NCBI GenBank assembly: GCA_002894665.1
Contig: NCRB01000016.1
Coordinates: forward strand, 1-53,008
DNA from: Salinivenus iranica
Lineage (GTDB): Bacteria > Bacteroidota > Rhodothermia > Rhodothermales > Salinibacteraceae
Direction of reading: 5' to 3'
Length of the DNA stretch: 53,008 nucleotides
The translations under genes were made by a program, and so were the position numbers. The notes beneath the pieces were generated by a model, which ran no database searches, was not told the DNA's origin, and saw only the letters and a list, made by a program, of their open reading frames with translations. Numbering within the stretch: position 1 is the first letter of the stretch; every line of letters begins with the position of its first letter. Of this stretch, positions 25,388 to 34,225 are shown piece by piece.

Positions 25388-26737
25388 ATGTCATTTTTCT
25401 TTCGGGGACTCTCACGGGACAATGCACTTCCTCTCTTTGCGCCCCTCGTGCTCGCCCTGGCACTGACGGGCTGTTACACGAAGCTCGGGACGGTGGCTTC
25501 CTCGGAGTCCACGCTGGAGCAGACAACGACCGACGCACCGGCTGTTTCGGAGGAGACCCCGCCTTCCGACGTCGCCGACCGCACGCAGTCGTCCAGCACG
25601 GACACGCAAGACGCCGTCGACGACTTCTTCCAGGACGTTGACCATTATACCCTAGAGTACCTGGACGCCTCCGACCGGGCCCTTGTGAAGCAGGCGACCC
25701 GCCTGCTGAAGGAGCGATCCGACAGTGAGATTAGTCGCTCAACGTACCGGGAACGGCTCAACAACTTCAGGCTGGACCACCCGGGCTTCTACGGAAACTT
25801 CTTTGGAGACCCTCTCTACGCCACGTACGATCTCCGGTACACCCGTCTGGCCGAACTCCGACAGCGGATCGACACGTTTATTAACCCGCAAAATAGCGTC
25901 CGAAGTACGGCGAGCTTCTACTGCAGTCCCTATTCGTACGACCCCAACTTTGGAGGCCTCTGCAGTGGGCTTCAGTACACGTCCGCGGATTTCTTTTTCC
26001 TTCCGTCCGGCTCCTTCGACCCGGCGCAGGCCCTCCCCTCCCGGCCGAACGCCTCCTTCGCCGTCGCCTCGCGGCTGTCTGATCAGCGTGCCACGATGAA
26101 GCACGGTGCGGACAGCCACACCCTCAACTCGGAAGAAGAGCGTCCGCGCGAAAACGCTCCTGCCCTCTTGTCCGCGGACGCCTCGTCGAAGGACCGAGAG
26201 GCGACGCTCGACGTGCCCTCGGAGATCGAGACGCTCTCGAGTGAAGAGGTTGCGTCGTTGACCGAATCCGTCCGCGAGGGACTGTCCCCGCAAGAGCGGG
26301 TGGTCCTGCTTCAGCATCTGCACACGCAGCGCGTCGGTCCCTCCGGCCGGTCGTCCACTCCGTCTCGGGCGGCCGAGGGCGATCTCGGTCTGCGTGTGGA
26401 GACGATTCGGCGGGCGTCCCGCGGACAGCTGTACGGCAGCCGCTCGGGCGGTCGAGCGTCCCCCTCCGACGCGTCCGACTCGCCGTTCAGTGACGTGCGT
26501 TCGTCCGAGCTTCTCGACCGCCTGGAGCGTCGGCGGGGACGAACCGCCGGTTCCGCGACCGCCGACCCATCCGCCTCCGGAGGCGATCGCTCCCGTGGTC
26601 CAACGGGCCGTTCCATCAGGGATCGGGCGTCGCCCGATTCCGGCTCCTCATCGTCCGGACGGTCGGTGGACTCGTCGGACTCCGACGGAGAGTCGTCCTC
26701 GTCCGGCCGCACGGGACGCGAAGACTCTGACCGGTAG
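25388..26737 (+). CDS. Lipoprotein with LTGCYT start and disordered Arg/Ser-rich tail (copy 1)
   Basis: Encodes 449 residues from the ATG at 25388. The same frame runs far upstream as an antisense shadow of proS, so the start was placed at the signal sequence. The lipobox is ALTGC (Cys29). Residues 80-240 contain a helical part (ALVKQATRLLKERSDSEI) and a Tyr/Phe-rich part with two cysteines (CSPYSYDPNFGGLCSG). After about 250 the sequence becomes Ser/Arg/Asp/Glu-rich and probably unfolded, ending in DSDR. No family is recognised. It shares the LTGCYTxL start and acidic-basic tail with the next gene on the same strand, so the two appear to be paralogues. Outer-membrane attachment is inferred. 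Confidence 0.75.
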   Translation: MSFFFRGLSRDNALPLFAPLVLALALTGCYTKLGTVASSESTLEQTTTDAPAVSEETPPSDVADRTQSSSTDTQDAVDDFFQDVDHYTLEYLDASDRALVKQATRLLKERSDSEISRSTYRERLNNFRLDHPGFYGNFFGDPLYATYDLRYTRLAELRQRIDTFINPQNSVRSTASFYCSPYSYDPNFGGLCSGLQYTSADFFFLPSGSFDPAQALPSRPNASFAVASRLSDQRATMKHGADSHTLNSEEERPRENAPALLSADASSKDREATLDVPSEIETLSSEEVASLTESVREGLSPQERVVLLQHLHTQRVGPSGRSSTPSRAAEGDLGLRVETIRRASRGQLYGSRSGGRASPSDASDSPFSDVRSSELLDRLERRRGRTAGSATADPSASGGDRSRGPTGRSIRDRASPDSGSSSSGRSVDSSDSDGESSSSGRTGREDSDR

Positions 26738-27095
26738 ACGATTCGGAGGCTACGGACCGATTGCACGAGAGGCGGGCCGACCCCGATCGGGGAAGGGGGG
26801 CGGCCGCCCAACCGTTGGATTTCATCTCTGTAGTGTCCCTTTCCCTGGACGGTCGCCCTCCCCGAACGGGGACTGATGTCCCCCGCCCCTCCTTCCCGCC
26901 TCCCTTTCCGGCGGGAATTGTTACTACAGCCCCTCTCATTGCGGCTTCTTCAGTGAACGGCGGAAAGTCCGCATGAGATTTGCTCCTTTGTCGTTGTACT
27001 CTGCCGTTCCGAGCGAGCCTCGCTCGGTAACTTTTGGCGAGTCCTCGCGTACAAGAGTGACATCGTCTGCCACCTATCCTGCCGGGGTGATTATT
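26738..27095. other. Intergenic region between the two LTGCYT lipoprotein genes
   Basis: These 358 bases contain no convincing gene. Features seen are CCCCGATCGGGG at 26781-26792, a near copy CCCCGAACGGGG near 26870, and the perfect palindrome at 27009-27027 next to TAACTTTTGG. The frame in front of the second lipoprotein is open from 26973, but this is judged to be leader because the ribosome binding site points to 27096. Confidence 0.5.
27009..27027. promoter_or_regulatory. Perfect palindrome upstream of the second LTGCYT lipoprotein
   Basis: CCGAGCGAG / CTCGCTCGG with a single central C forms a 19-base perfect dyad, followed immediately by TAACTTTTGG, an off-by-one version of the TAnnTTTG element. 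It could be an operator or a short hairpin about 70 bases before the start codon. Confidence 0.4.
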
Positions 27096-28496
27096 ATGAT
27101 TCACGCTTCGTTCTGGACCCGCTCGCTGAGGGGCTGGGTCCCTTCCGTTCTTCTCGTGGTGCTCTCCCTGGGACTCACGGGCTGCTACACGCAGCTTCAG
27201 ACGGCTGACACTGGCCGCTCGGCCCCGGACAAGCAGCAAACCCGCCCCGCGGACCGGGCGGAGGCGCCGCAGTACGCCGATGAGTACCGCCGCGAATACC
27301 GCGACGGCGTGGGGGTGCGCTACGACGATCGCTACGACGAGATGGCCTACGCGGACGAGTACGAATACCTGTACGAGTACAAGTACAAATACAAGTACGG
27401 CGCGCCGTACCGGTACCACACCTCCTTCCACGACTGGTACTACGACCCGTTCTACCACGACTCATTCTATCCTTCCGGGACGCGCTTCTCGCTGTCGTTC
27501 CACTTCGGGTCGCCGTTCTACTACCACCGGCCGTGGCGCTACTCCTCGTGGCACCGCTACGGGTACTCACCCTTCGGCCCGCGCTACTACACGAACAATT
27601 ACTACTACTTCGACGACGACTTCGATGAGGATCGGTCGTTTGCGGGCCGCACGTACCGTCCGCGCGGCGGCACCGTAGGCCAGAGCACGCGCGACGTCGT
27701 CTCCCGCGACGCGGGCGAGGCGCGCCGCGCCGCACGCCGGTCGGCCCCGACGAACGACAACGCTCGCATTGGGCGGTCGGTACGCGGAAGCGATCGGGAC
27801 GACACCCCGCGCCGGGCCACGACGGGAAGGGCCTCGTCGGATCGGACCGGCAACGGACGGGTGGGTCGGGCCACGCGCCCCGGCCGAACCGACAACGACC
27901 GCGGATCGAACCGCACGGTCCGGGAGCGCGAGCCTGAGCGCACGCCGGAACGCCGAACGGGCCGTCGAAGCGGACGCGACACCGACAACGGAAACAACCG
28001 TGCCCGCACCAATCGGGCACGGGCCGACCAGGCCGCTCGCCCGATGAGGGGGGCTGAGCGGAATGCCCGCGACGGGAACAGTGCCGCCCCGCGGTTCCGG
28101 CGCGACAGCACCGGACGACTTCGATCAGAGGCGGTGCGCCCCGCACCCACGGGACGCATCGGTCCCGCCCGCACGTCTCGGATCGAGAGCCGGTTGGACC
28201 TCGACCAGCTCCGCCGCGACCAGCTTCGGTACGAGCAACTCCGAGAAAATCGGCTGCGAGAGCGACGAGAACGAACCTCCCGGGAGTGGACGTCTGAGTC
28301 CTGGAACGCCCCCGAGCCCCGGACGCGCTCGGGCCGCACCCGCACCACACCGGAGCGCTCGACCTCGCCCCGCGCCCGCTCCTCGTCCTCGGATGACTCG
28401 GGCACCCAGGCCCGCGGCTCCCGTTCCTCCGGATCGTCAAGCGACTCGGACCGCGGCGGCCGACGGGGCCGAAGCGACGATGACGGGGATCGGTAG
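27096..28496 (+). CDS. Lipoprotein with LTGCYT start, Tyr-rich core and Arg-rich tail (copy 2)
   Basis: Encodes 466 residues from the ATG at 27096, with GGGGTGA five bases upstream. The lipobox is GLTGC (Cys30), followed by YTQL. Residues 55-175 are extraordinarily rich in Tyr, Asp, Phe and His (EYLYEYKYKYKYGAPYRYH). From about 180 to the end the protein is dominated by Arg, Ser, Thr, Asp and Asn and is presumably disordered, ending in DDDGDR. The positive charge is unusual among the acidic proteins around it. No family is recognised. Its relation to the preceding gene is supported by the shared lipobox context and SDSD plus DR terminus. A FadL-like gene follows 134 bases downstream. Confidence 0.8.
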   Translation: MIHASFWTRSLRGWVPSVLLVVLSLGLTGCYTQLQTADTGRSAPDKQQTRPADRAEAPQYADEYRREYRDGVGVRYDDRYDEMAYADEYEYLYEYKYKYKYGAPYRYHTSFHDWYYDPFYHDSFYPSGTRFSLSFHFGSPFYYHRPWRYSSWHRYGYSPFGPRYYTNNYYYFDDDFDEDRSFAGRTYRPRGGTVGQSTRDVVSRDAGEARRAARRSAPTNDNARIGRSVRGSDRDDTPRRATTGRASSDRTGNGRVGRATRPGRTDNDRGSNRTVREREPERTPERRTGRRSGRDTDNGNNRARTNRARADQAARPMRGAERNARDGNSAAPRFRRDSTGRLRSEAVRPAPTGRIGPARTSRIESRLDLDQLRRDQLRYEQLRENRLRERRERTSREWTSESWNAPEPRTRSGRTRTTPERSTSPRARSSSSDDSGTQARGSRSSGSSSDSDRGGRRGRSDDDGDR

Positions 28497-28630
28497 CCGC
28501 CCGGCGACGCTTGTCTTTCGGGCCCTCCAGCTCGCCCCACCAGGGGCTTTTCCCACAACCTGACCCGGGACCGTGCCCCCGGTGTGTCTGCCCCCGACGC
28601 TCCCCTTTCGGACCAACCCTCCCCTCCTCC

Positions 28631-30271
28631 ATGCTCCTGCCCCTGCTGCCGTCTCCCGCTCGCCTCCTCGCCGCGCTGGGCGGCGGCCTGCTCCTCGCCC
28701 TCGCCGCACTGCCCGTCCAGGCCCAAACGGCCGACGACGCCCTGCGACTCTCCCTCCGGGAGCCCGCCGTCGGCGCACGCGCCCTGGGCATGAGCGGCGC
28801 CGGCACCGCCGGCTGGGCCGACCTGAGCGCCCTGTACACGAATCCGGCGGGCTTGGGCTTCTACGAAACCTCCGAGTTTGCGGGCAGCATGAGCCTTCTG
28901 AGCGCCACCGACGATGCGTCGTACCAGGTGGGCAGCGCCTCCCGCTTCGGGCGGGACGGCTCGGCGTCGTCGGTCCGCCTCGGCTCTTTCGCCGGGGTCT
29001 ACCGCGCCCCCACCGCGCAGGGGTCCCTCGTCCTCGCCCTCGGCTTCACGCAGACGAGCACGTTCGACCGCACCCTTCGCTACCGCGGCGAGAACGCGCA
29101 AAACTCCATCACGCAGTTCCTCCTTCCCGCCTTCGCCGAGGGGAACGAGTGGAGCGTCGACAACGACGGCCTCCCGGTCGTGAATCCGATTGTCCCCTTC
29201 GTCGGGTTTGCGGGCGGGGCCACCGAGTTCTTTGGCGGCGACTACCAGGCCGGGGAGTACCCGTTCGAGCCCGCCGTTCTTCCCGGCAGACGCATCGTGC
29301 AGGAAGGCACCGTACAACGTGAGGGGCGCCTCAATGAACTAAACTTCGGCGGCGCCGTCGCGATCGCCCCGGGCGTGATGACGGGCGCGACGGCCAACAT
29401 CACGTTCGGCCGCTACTTTTTCGAGAACGAGGTCGTGGAAATTGACGCCTTTGGCGAAAATGAGGGGTACGAGGTCGACGGCGACCTCGACGGCGCCTCG
29501 GACCGATTCGGGCTCGACACCGTCACGTTCCGGGAAAACTTTGAGTCGGACCTGACGGGCTTCAACCTGCGGCTGGGCCTCTCGGCCGACCTCACCTCCA
29601 CCGTGCGCCTCGGGCTGACGGTGGAGACGCCCACGTGGACCAGTATCGATGAGGACTTTACCGACGCGTTCGTGCGAACGACCTTTCTCGACGGGGCCCC
29701 GCTGGCCTACGGGGACGACCCGGACGAGGACGAGGCCCGAGGCACCTTCGAGTACAACGTGCGCAGCCCCTGGCGCTACGGCGCCGGGCTGGCGTACGAC
29801 ACCGGACGCCTCCGCGTGACCGCCGACGTGGAGTTTGTGAACTGGGAAACCCTGGAGCTCGACTCCGAATCGTTTGACTTCCCCGTCGCCAATGAAACCA
29901 TCGAGGACGACTTCCGCGCCGTATTCAACTGGCGCGGCGGCGTTGAGTACCGGTTCCGCGGCGGCCTCACGGCACGGGGCGGCGCCGCGTACCGCCCCGA
30001 CCCTCGCTCGTTTGAGATCACCACCCTCGACGGCGAAACGACGGACCGGGCCCGCACCTTCTTCTCGCTTGGGCTCAGCTATCCCTTCAGCGACCAGCTC
30101 ATCCTGGACGCGGGCTGGATGCAGGAGCGCACGCAGGATCAGTTCCAGCCGTACCCCCAGCCCGACCCCTCGCTCGTCCAGAACGGCATCGTGGAGGGCA
30201 CCCCCCCGCCGGTCATCGACGAGGATGTGATCCGCAACCAGTTCCAGGTGGGCGTGCGGTACCAGTTCTAA
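28631..30271 (+). CDS. OmpP1/FadL-like outer-membrane protein
   Basis: Encodes 546 residues from the ATG at 28631. The earlier part of the open frame lacks a signal sequence. The signal peptide ends at VQAQ (about 32). The mature start DDALRLSLREPAVGARALGMSGAG and ALYTNPAGLGFYE is the typical N-terminal hatch of FadL/OmpP1/TodX barrels, followed by alternating beta strands and a terminal VGVRYQF with the C-terminal Phe of outer-membrane proteins. FadL-type proteins admit hydrophobic compounds. The substrate here is unknown. The family also resembles PorV of the type IX system, but I see no reason to prefer that. It is convergent with mltG, six bases between the stops. Confidence 0.88.
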   Translation: MLLPLLPSPARLLAALGGGLLLALAALPVQAQTADDALRLSLREPAVGARALGMSGAGTAGWADLSALYTNPAGLGFYETSEFAGSMSLLSATDDASYQVGSASRFGRDGSASSVRLGSFAGVYRAPTAQGSLVLALGFTQTSTFDRTLRYRGENAQNSITQFLLPAFAEGNEWSVDNDGLPVVNPIVPFVGFAGGATEFFGGDYQAGEYPFEPAVLPGRRIVQEGTVQREGRLNELNFGGAVAIAPGVMTGATANITFGRYFFENEVVEIDAFGENEGYEVDGDLDGASDRFGLDTVTFRENFESDLTGFNLRLGLSADLTSTVRLGLTVETPTWTSIDEDFTDAFVRTTFLDGAPLAYGDDPDEDEARGTFEYNVRSPWRYGAGLAYDTGRLRVTADVEFVNWETLELDSESFDFPVANETIEDDFRAVFNWRGGVEYRFRGGLTARGGAAYRPDPRSFEITTLDGETTDRARTFFSLGLSYPFSDQLILDAGWMQERTQDQFQPYPQPDPSLVQNGIVEGTPPPVIDEDVIRNQFQVGVRYQF

Positions 30272-30277
30272 CCGCAA

Positions 30278-31318
30278 CTACCGCGAGTTCTCCTCCGCCC
30301 GCCGCTCCAGGCGGCGCTGGTACTTGTCCGCGGCGCGGTTGTGCTCCCGCAGGGTGCGGCTAAAGGTGTGTCCCCCGTCGCCCGTCGCCGCAAAGTAGTA
30401 GTAGTCGTGCTGCGCGGGCTGCGCGGCGGCGCGGAGCGACGAGGGCGACGGGTTGGTGATGGGCCCCGGCGGCAGGCCGCGAACCTGGTAGGTGTTGTAG
30501 GGGTGGTCGATCTCCAGGTCGTCGTAGAGCACGCGCCGCGTGCGCTCCCCCTCGGTCTGGAGGAGCACGTACTGGATCGTAGGATCGGCCTGCAGGCGCC
30601 AGCCGTCGCGGAGGCGGTTCACATACACCCCGGCGATCTTGGGCTTCTCCTCATCGAGCAACGCCTCCCACTCCACGATGGACGCCAGCGTGATAACCGC
30701 CTGCTTCGAGAGGCCGAGGCTGTCGGCCCCGGCGGCCAGCTCGCGCTCGTAGAACCGATCGAACGACGCCTTCACGCGGCGCACCACCCGCGCGGGCGAG
30801 GTGTGCCAGTAGAGCTCGTACGTCTCCGGCATCATGTATCCAAACAGCTGCTCCGGCGTCGTGCCCAGCTCGCGGGCGAGGCTCGTGTCGCGCAGGGCCG
30901 TCCGGAACGCTTGGGGCGTCAGTTCAAGGCGGCGCCCCACGACCTGGGCCATCGTCTCGGGCCGCGTGCCGGGCGGGATCGTCAGGCGCACCGGGTCCTG
31001 GAGGCCGCGCCGGAGGCGGTCGAGGAGGTGGTAGTTCGACTGCCCGCCCCGAATGCGATAGTGGCCGGCCTTCATCTGATCGCCCCACCCGGTCACGGTT
31101 GCCAGCAGCCGGAACGTGGACGGGGCGGCGAGAATGTCCTGGGCCTGCAGCGAGTCGATCGTTGCCTCCAGCGTCGCGTCGCGGGGCACGATGACGCTGC
31201 GTGGCGTATCGGGCGTCGTGTTGGGGCCAAACACCAACAATCCACCGCCGCCAAGCCCAATCCCGCTGAGGAGCAGGCACGAGGCCGCAACAACGACCAG
31301 GGCACGACGGGTCAGCAT
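30278..31318 (-). CDS. mltG: Endolytic murein transglycosylase MltG (YceG-like)
   Basis: Encodes 346 residues, the normal size. One N-terminal transmembrane helix (about 8-30) is followed by a LysM-like region and the YceG domain. The catalytic motif LASIVEWEA places the active Glu at residue 216, and downstream KIAGVYVNRLRDGWRLQADPTIQY is the usual substrate-cleft sequence. The enzyme cleaves nascent peptidoglycan strands in the periplasm and sets glycan length. It lies directly upstream of nothing on its strand except tsaD 95 bases before its start, so both may be transcribed together. Confidence 0.96.
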   Translation of the reverse strand: MLTRRALVVVAASCLLLSGIGLGGGGLLVFGPNTTPDTPRSVIVPRDATLEATIDSLQAQDILAAPSTFRLLATVTGWGDQMKAGHYRIRGGQSNYHLLDRLRRGLQDPVRLTIPPGTRPETMAQVVGRRLELTPQAFRTALRDTSLARELGTTPEQLFGYMMPETYELYWHTSPARVVRRVKASFDRFYERELAAGADSLGLSKQAVITLASIVEWEALLDEEKPKIAGVYVNRLRDGWRLQADPTIQYVLLQTEGERTRRVLYDDLEIDHPYNTYQVRGLPPGPITNPSPSSLRAAAQPAQHDYYYFAATGDGGHTFSRTLREHNRAADKYQRRLERRAEENSR

Positions 31319-31413
31319 ACGAAGTCGCAGGTCGTGGGGAAAGAGCGCAGCCCCCGCATGTCGGGGTCGACCAACACACGGTCACCCGGCGTGTTGTGCC
31401 ACATGGCGGGGCG

Positions 31414-32418
31414 TCACAGTTGAAGGTTGGGCGCAACGTCGAGGGTGGGCGGGCTGTCCCGCCCCGTGTCCAGGTGCATCCGGCCCACGTTGGCAATCAT
31501 CGCCGCGTTGTCGGTACAGTAGGCGAGCGGCGGCACGTGCACCTCGAATCCGTCGTGGGTTCCGGCCTCTTTCATTTGACGGCGGAGGGCCGAGTTGGCC
31601 GCCACGCCGCCCACCACGGCCACGTGGGCCGCCCCCGTCTCGGCGGCGGCCCGGCGGGTGGCATCCACGAGCGCGTCCACCACCGCGGCCTGCACCGACG
31701 CGCAGAGGTCGGCGCGATGGTCGGCCAGCAGGCGGTTGCGCTCATCGTCCGGTCGGTCGCGGAGGTAGTAGAGCACCGACGTTTTGAGACCGCTGAACGA
31801 GAAGTCGTAGTCGTCGAGGCGGGTGCGCGGGAAGTCGTGGAAGGCCGGGTCGCCCGCCTGCGCGTGCCGGTCGATGGCCGGGCCGCCGGGGTAGCCGAGC
31901 CCAAACAGCTGCGCGGTCTTGTCGAACGCCTCGCCCGCCGCGTCGTCGCGCGTGCGCCCCAGCACCCGATGCTCACGATTCTCCGTCACGTGCACCAGTT
32001 CGGTGTGCCCGCCGGACACGACAAGGCAGAGGTACGGACGGGGGACGGGCGGCCCCTCCACATCCGCCGAGTAAAGATGCCCCTCCAGGTGGTTCACGCC
32101 CAGCAGGGGCACGTCGAGCCCGCGGGCAAAGGCCTTTCCGAAGCTCAGCCCCACCAGGAGCGAGCCCGGGAGGCCCGGCCCGTAGGTGACGGCCACCGCG
32201 TCGAGGGCGGACGGGGACACCTCGGCCTCCTCGAGGGCCGCCTCCACCACCGGCACGATGTAGCGCTGGTGGTTGCGCGAGGCCAGCTCCGGCACCACCC
32301 CGCCGTAGTCCTCGTGCAGATCGGCCTGCGACGAGACGACGCTGGACCGCACCGCCCCGTCGTCGAGCACGGCGGCGGCCGTGTCGTCACACGAGCTTTC
32401 GAGGCCGAGGATGCGCAT
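31414..32418 (-). CDS. tsaD: tRNA N6-threonylcarbamoyladenosine transferase TsaD
   Basis: Encodes 334 residues from the ATG at 32418, giving the standard MRILGLESSCDDTAAAV start. An in-frame upstream codon would add an unlikely N-terminal extension. Metal-binding His110 and His114 are in GVNHLEGHLYS, and the ASKHA nucleotide-binding parts are visible as YGPGLPGSLLVGLSFGKA and LVVSGGHTELV. It transfers threonylcarbamoyl from TC-AMP to A37 of ANN-decoding tRNAs together with TsaB and TsaE, neither of which is in the window. The last residues include CTDNAAMIA with the conserved Asp. Confidence 0.97.
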   Translation of the reverse strand: MRILGLESSCDDTAAAVLDDGAVRSSVVSSQADLHEDYGGVVPELASRNHQRYIVPVVEAALEEAEVSPSALDAVAVTYGPGLPGSLLVGLSFGKAFARGLDVPLLGVNHLEGHLYSADVEGPPVPRPYLCLVVSGGHTELVHVTENREHRVLGRTRDDAAGEAFDKTAQLFGLGYPGGPAIDRHAQAGDPAFHDFPRTRLDDYDFSFSGLKTSVLYYLRDRPDDERNRLLADHRADLCASVQAAVVDALVDATRRAAAETGAAHVAVVGGVAANSALRRQMKEAGTHDGFEVHVPPLAYCTDNAAMIANVGRMHLDTGRDSPPTLDVAPNLQL

Positions 32419-32588
32419 GGGAAGACGGAGCAGACACTGAGCCGGAGCGCTCCTGTTCACGCGGACAAATCGGCACGGGATCCTCCGCGCGCGTGAAGCC
32501 CGAACAAACCAGCCCGTTCAGGGTATGGTATCGTGAACAGATATTTGCCTCTGCTACGCACCCTTCCGAACCGACGACGGAGGTTCTC

Positions 32589-33104
32589 ATGCGCACCGCT
32601 CTTTCGCTCCTGTGCCTCGCGTTTATGCTGAGCGTGATGGCCCCGGCCCAGGCCCAGCTCCGGGAAACGGCCCAGCAAAGCCGCTCGGTCCAGACCCAGC
32701 TGTATGATACCGGCTCGGCCGCCGTGAATGCGCTCGGGGATCTCTTTGGCGCCGAGCACTTCCGCATGAGTCATTCCTACGAGGCCTCGTTCTCCTCCTT
32801 TGGGGGCGAGACGAGCTCCATGGGCACGTACACGAGCTCGATGATGTGGCAATTTAACTCCAACTGGGCCGCCCGCGCCGACGTAAGCGTGGCCCACCCG
32901 TTTACGGGCGGAAACACCTTCGGGAGTCAGGAGCCGCGGGTCTACCTCCGCAACGCCGAGGTGGCGTATCGCCCCTCCGAAAACATGGAGTTTCGGGTGC
33001 AGGTGCAGCAACGGCCCTACAACCGATACATGAGCCCGTACGGTTATCATTCGCGTAGCAGCAGCGCCTTCCGTCCCAGGAGCAATCTCTTCTGGCAGAA
33101 TTAG
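32589..33104 (+). CDS. Small exported protein of unknown function
   Basis: Encodes 171 residues from the ATG at 32589, with GGAGGT five bases upstream. The signal peptide (about 1-25) ends at AQAQ. The mature protein is Ser/Tyr/Met-rich with beta-strand-like stretches (HSYEASFSSFGGETSSMGTYTSSMMWQF, EFRVQVQQRPYN). It ends SRSSSAFRPRSNLFWQN. It may be a small outer-membrane or periplasmic protein. No family is recognised. A strong terminator follows, so it is a single-gene transcript divergent from tsaD. Confidence 0.82.
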   Translation: MRTALSLLCLAFMLSVMAPAQAQLRETAQQSRSVQTQLYDTGSAAVNALGDLFGAEHFRMSHSYEASFSSFGGETSSMGTYTSSMMWQFNSNWAARADVSVAHPFTGGNTFGSQEPRVYLRNAEVAYRPSENMEFRVQVQQRPYNRYMSPYGYHSRSSSAFRPRSNLFWQN

Positions 33105-33129
33105 CCGCGCCGCCCGTCTTGCGGACGCG

Positions 33130-33163
33130 AAGCGCGGCACGCCGCCCGGCCTGCCGCGCTTTT
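33130..33163 (+). terminator. Intrinsic terminator after the small exported gene
   Basis: AAGCGCGGCA (33130-33139) pairs with TGCCGCGCTT (33152-33161) around a 12-base GC-rich loop and continues into a T run (33160-33163). It ends the transcript of the gene stopping at 33104 and lies before the start chosen for the LytR_C gene. Confidence 0.85.
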
Positions 33164-33190
33164 GTGTTTGGATGGCTTGCTCTGGTGCCT

Positions 33191-33652
33191 ATGGCTTCGT
33201 GGCAATTTCGCGTTGGAAATGGACTCCTGAACGCCGCCCTCATCACAGGGGGGCTGGCGGTCGCCGTGCTGCTCTACGCCGTGGCCTCCCGAGCCTTTGT
33301 CTCCTCCCCGAGTCCCGAGCGCCCCGCCGACGACTCAACCGCCCTGGTCGGCTCGGTCATTCAGGTGGAGGTGCGCAACGGCGCCGGCATCGACGGGCTC
33401 GCGGCCCGCACGACGCAGTTCCTGCGCGACAGCGGCTTCGACGTCGTCGACGTGGGAAACTACTCGTCGTTCGACCAGCAGCAGTCCGTTGTGATCGACC
33501 GCGTTGGCAACCGAGAGGCCGCCCGCAAGGTCGCCGAGGCCCTTGGGCTCCCGGCCAGTCGCGTCCGCCAGGAGATCCGCCGCCAGTACTACCTCGACGC
33601 CTCCGTCGTCATCGGCCGCGACTACACCGACCTTCGTCCCTTTCAACAGTGA
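33191..33652 (+). CDS. LytR_C-domain membrane protein
   Basis: Encodes 153 residues from the ATG at 33191. An earlier in-frame start would place the terminator inside the gene. One N-terminal transmembrane helix (about 10-30, LLNAALITGGLAVAVLLYAV) anchors a periplasmic LytR_C domain (VIQVEVRNGAGIDGLAARTTQFLRDSGFDVV, then SVVIDR and YYLDASVVIGRDY). LytR_C domains accompany cell-wall ligases but occur alone in Bacteroidota. It lies immediately upstream of rsfS, an arrangement common in this group. Its exact role is unknown. Confidence 0.88.
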   Translation: MASWQFRVGNGLLNAALITGGLAVAVLLYAVASRAFVSSPSPERPADDSTALVGSVIQVEVRNGAGIDGLAARTTQFLRDSGFDVVDVGNYSSFDQQQSVVIDRVGNREAARKVAEALGLPASRVRQEIRRQYYLDASVVIGRDYTDLRPFQQ

Positions 33653-33721
33653 TCGGACATTCCCGGCCCAACCGCCGGTTCGTTTTTCCTCCACGTATCC
33701 ACCCACCAATGCCCTAAGTGC

Positions 33722-34189
33722 ATGGCTTCCCCCGACTCCTCCCCCTCGACCGCCGAATCCCCGACGGCCCGCGCCCCGAAGAACACCGGCCCCGCGCTCG
33801 CCGCCCACGCCGTGAACGCCATGGCCGAAAAAAAGGCCCACGACATCACGGTGATTGACCTGCGCGAGGTGAGCAGCATGGCCGACTTTTTCGTGATCGG
33901 CTCCGGCGACTCCGACCTACAGGTGCGCGCCATCGCCCGCGGGGTCAGCGAACGGATTGAGGAACAGTGTGGCGAGCAGCCCTGGAAAACGGAGGGCACC
34001 GACCATCTGCGGTGGGTGGTGCTCGACTACGTGGATGTGGTGGTGCACGTCTTTCTCCCGTCGCGGCGCGAGCACTACCGCATTGAGCGCCTGTGGGGAG
34101 AAGCCGAGAGCGAGACGATTTCGCCGGAGGGGGATGCGTCGGAGATCGACTTTCTCCAGGAGCTTCGCCGCTCCCCCGACGACGAATAG
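33722..34189 (+). CDS. rsfS: Ribosomal silencing factor RsfS (YbeB/Iojap)
   Basis: Encodes 155 residues. A Ser/Pro/Ala-rich N-terminal extension of about 25 residues precedes the conserved RsfS fold: AEKKAHDITVIDLREVSSMADFFVIGSG, then QPWKTEGTDHLRWVVLDYVDVVVHVFLPSRREHY. RsfS binds protein L14 of the large subunit and blocks subunit joining under starvation. The extension and an acidic tail (SEIDFLQELRRSPDDE) fit a halophilic proteome. It follows the LytR_C gene by 69 bases and precedes a DUF423 gene by 36. Confidence 0.95.
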   Translation: MASPDSSPSTAESPTARAPKNTGPALAAHAVNAMAEKKAHDITVIDLREVSSMADFFVIGSGDSDLQVRAIARGVSERIEEQCGEQPWKTEGTDHLRWVVLDYVDVVVHVFLPSRREHYRIERLWGEAESETISPEGDASEIDFLQELRRSPDDE

Positions 34190-34225
34190 CTACGCCCGCT
34201 CCCCGAGAATCCGCTTCATCTCCTC

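Noticed and set aside
26738-26972. Paired CCCCGATCGGGG and CCCCGAACGGGG strings as a regulatory pair
   Set aside because: Short GC-rich palindromes are expected by chance at this composition and no promoter is positioned with them.
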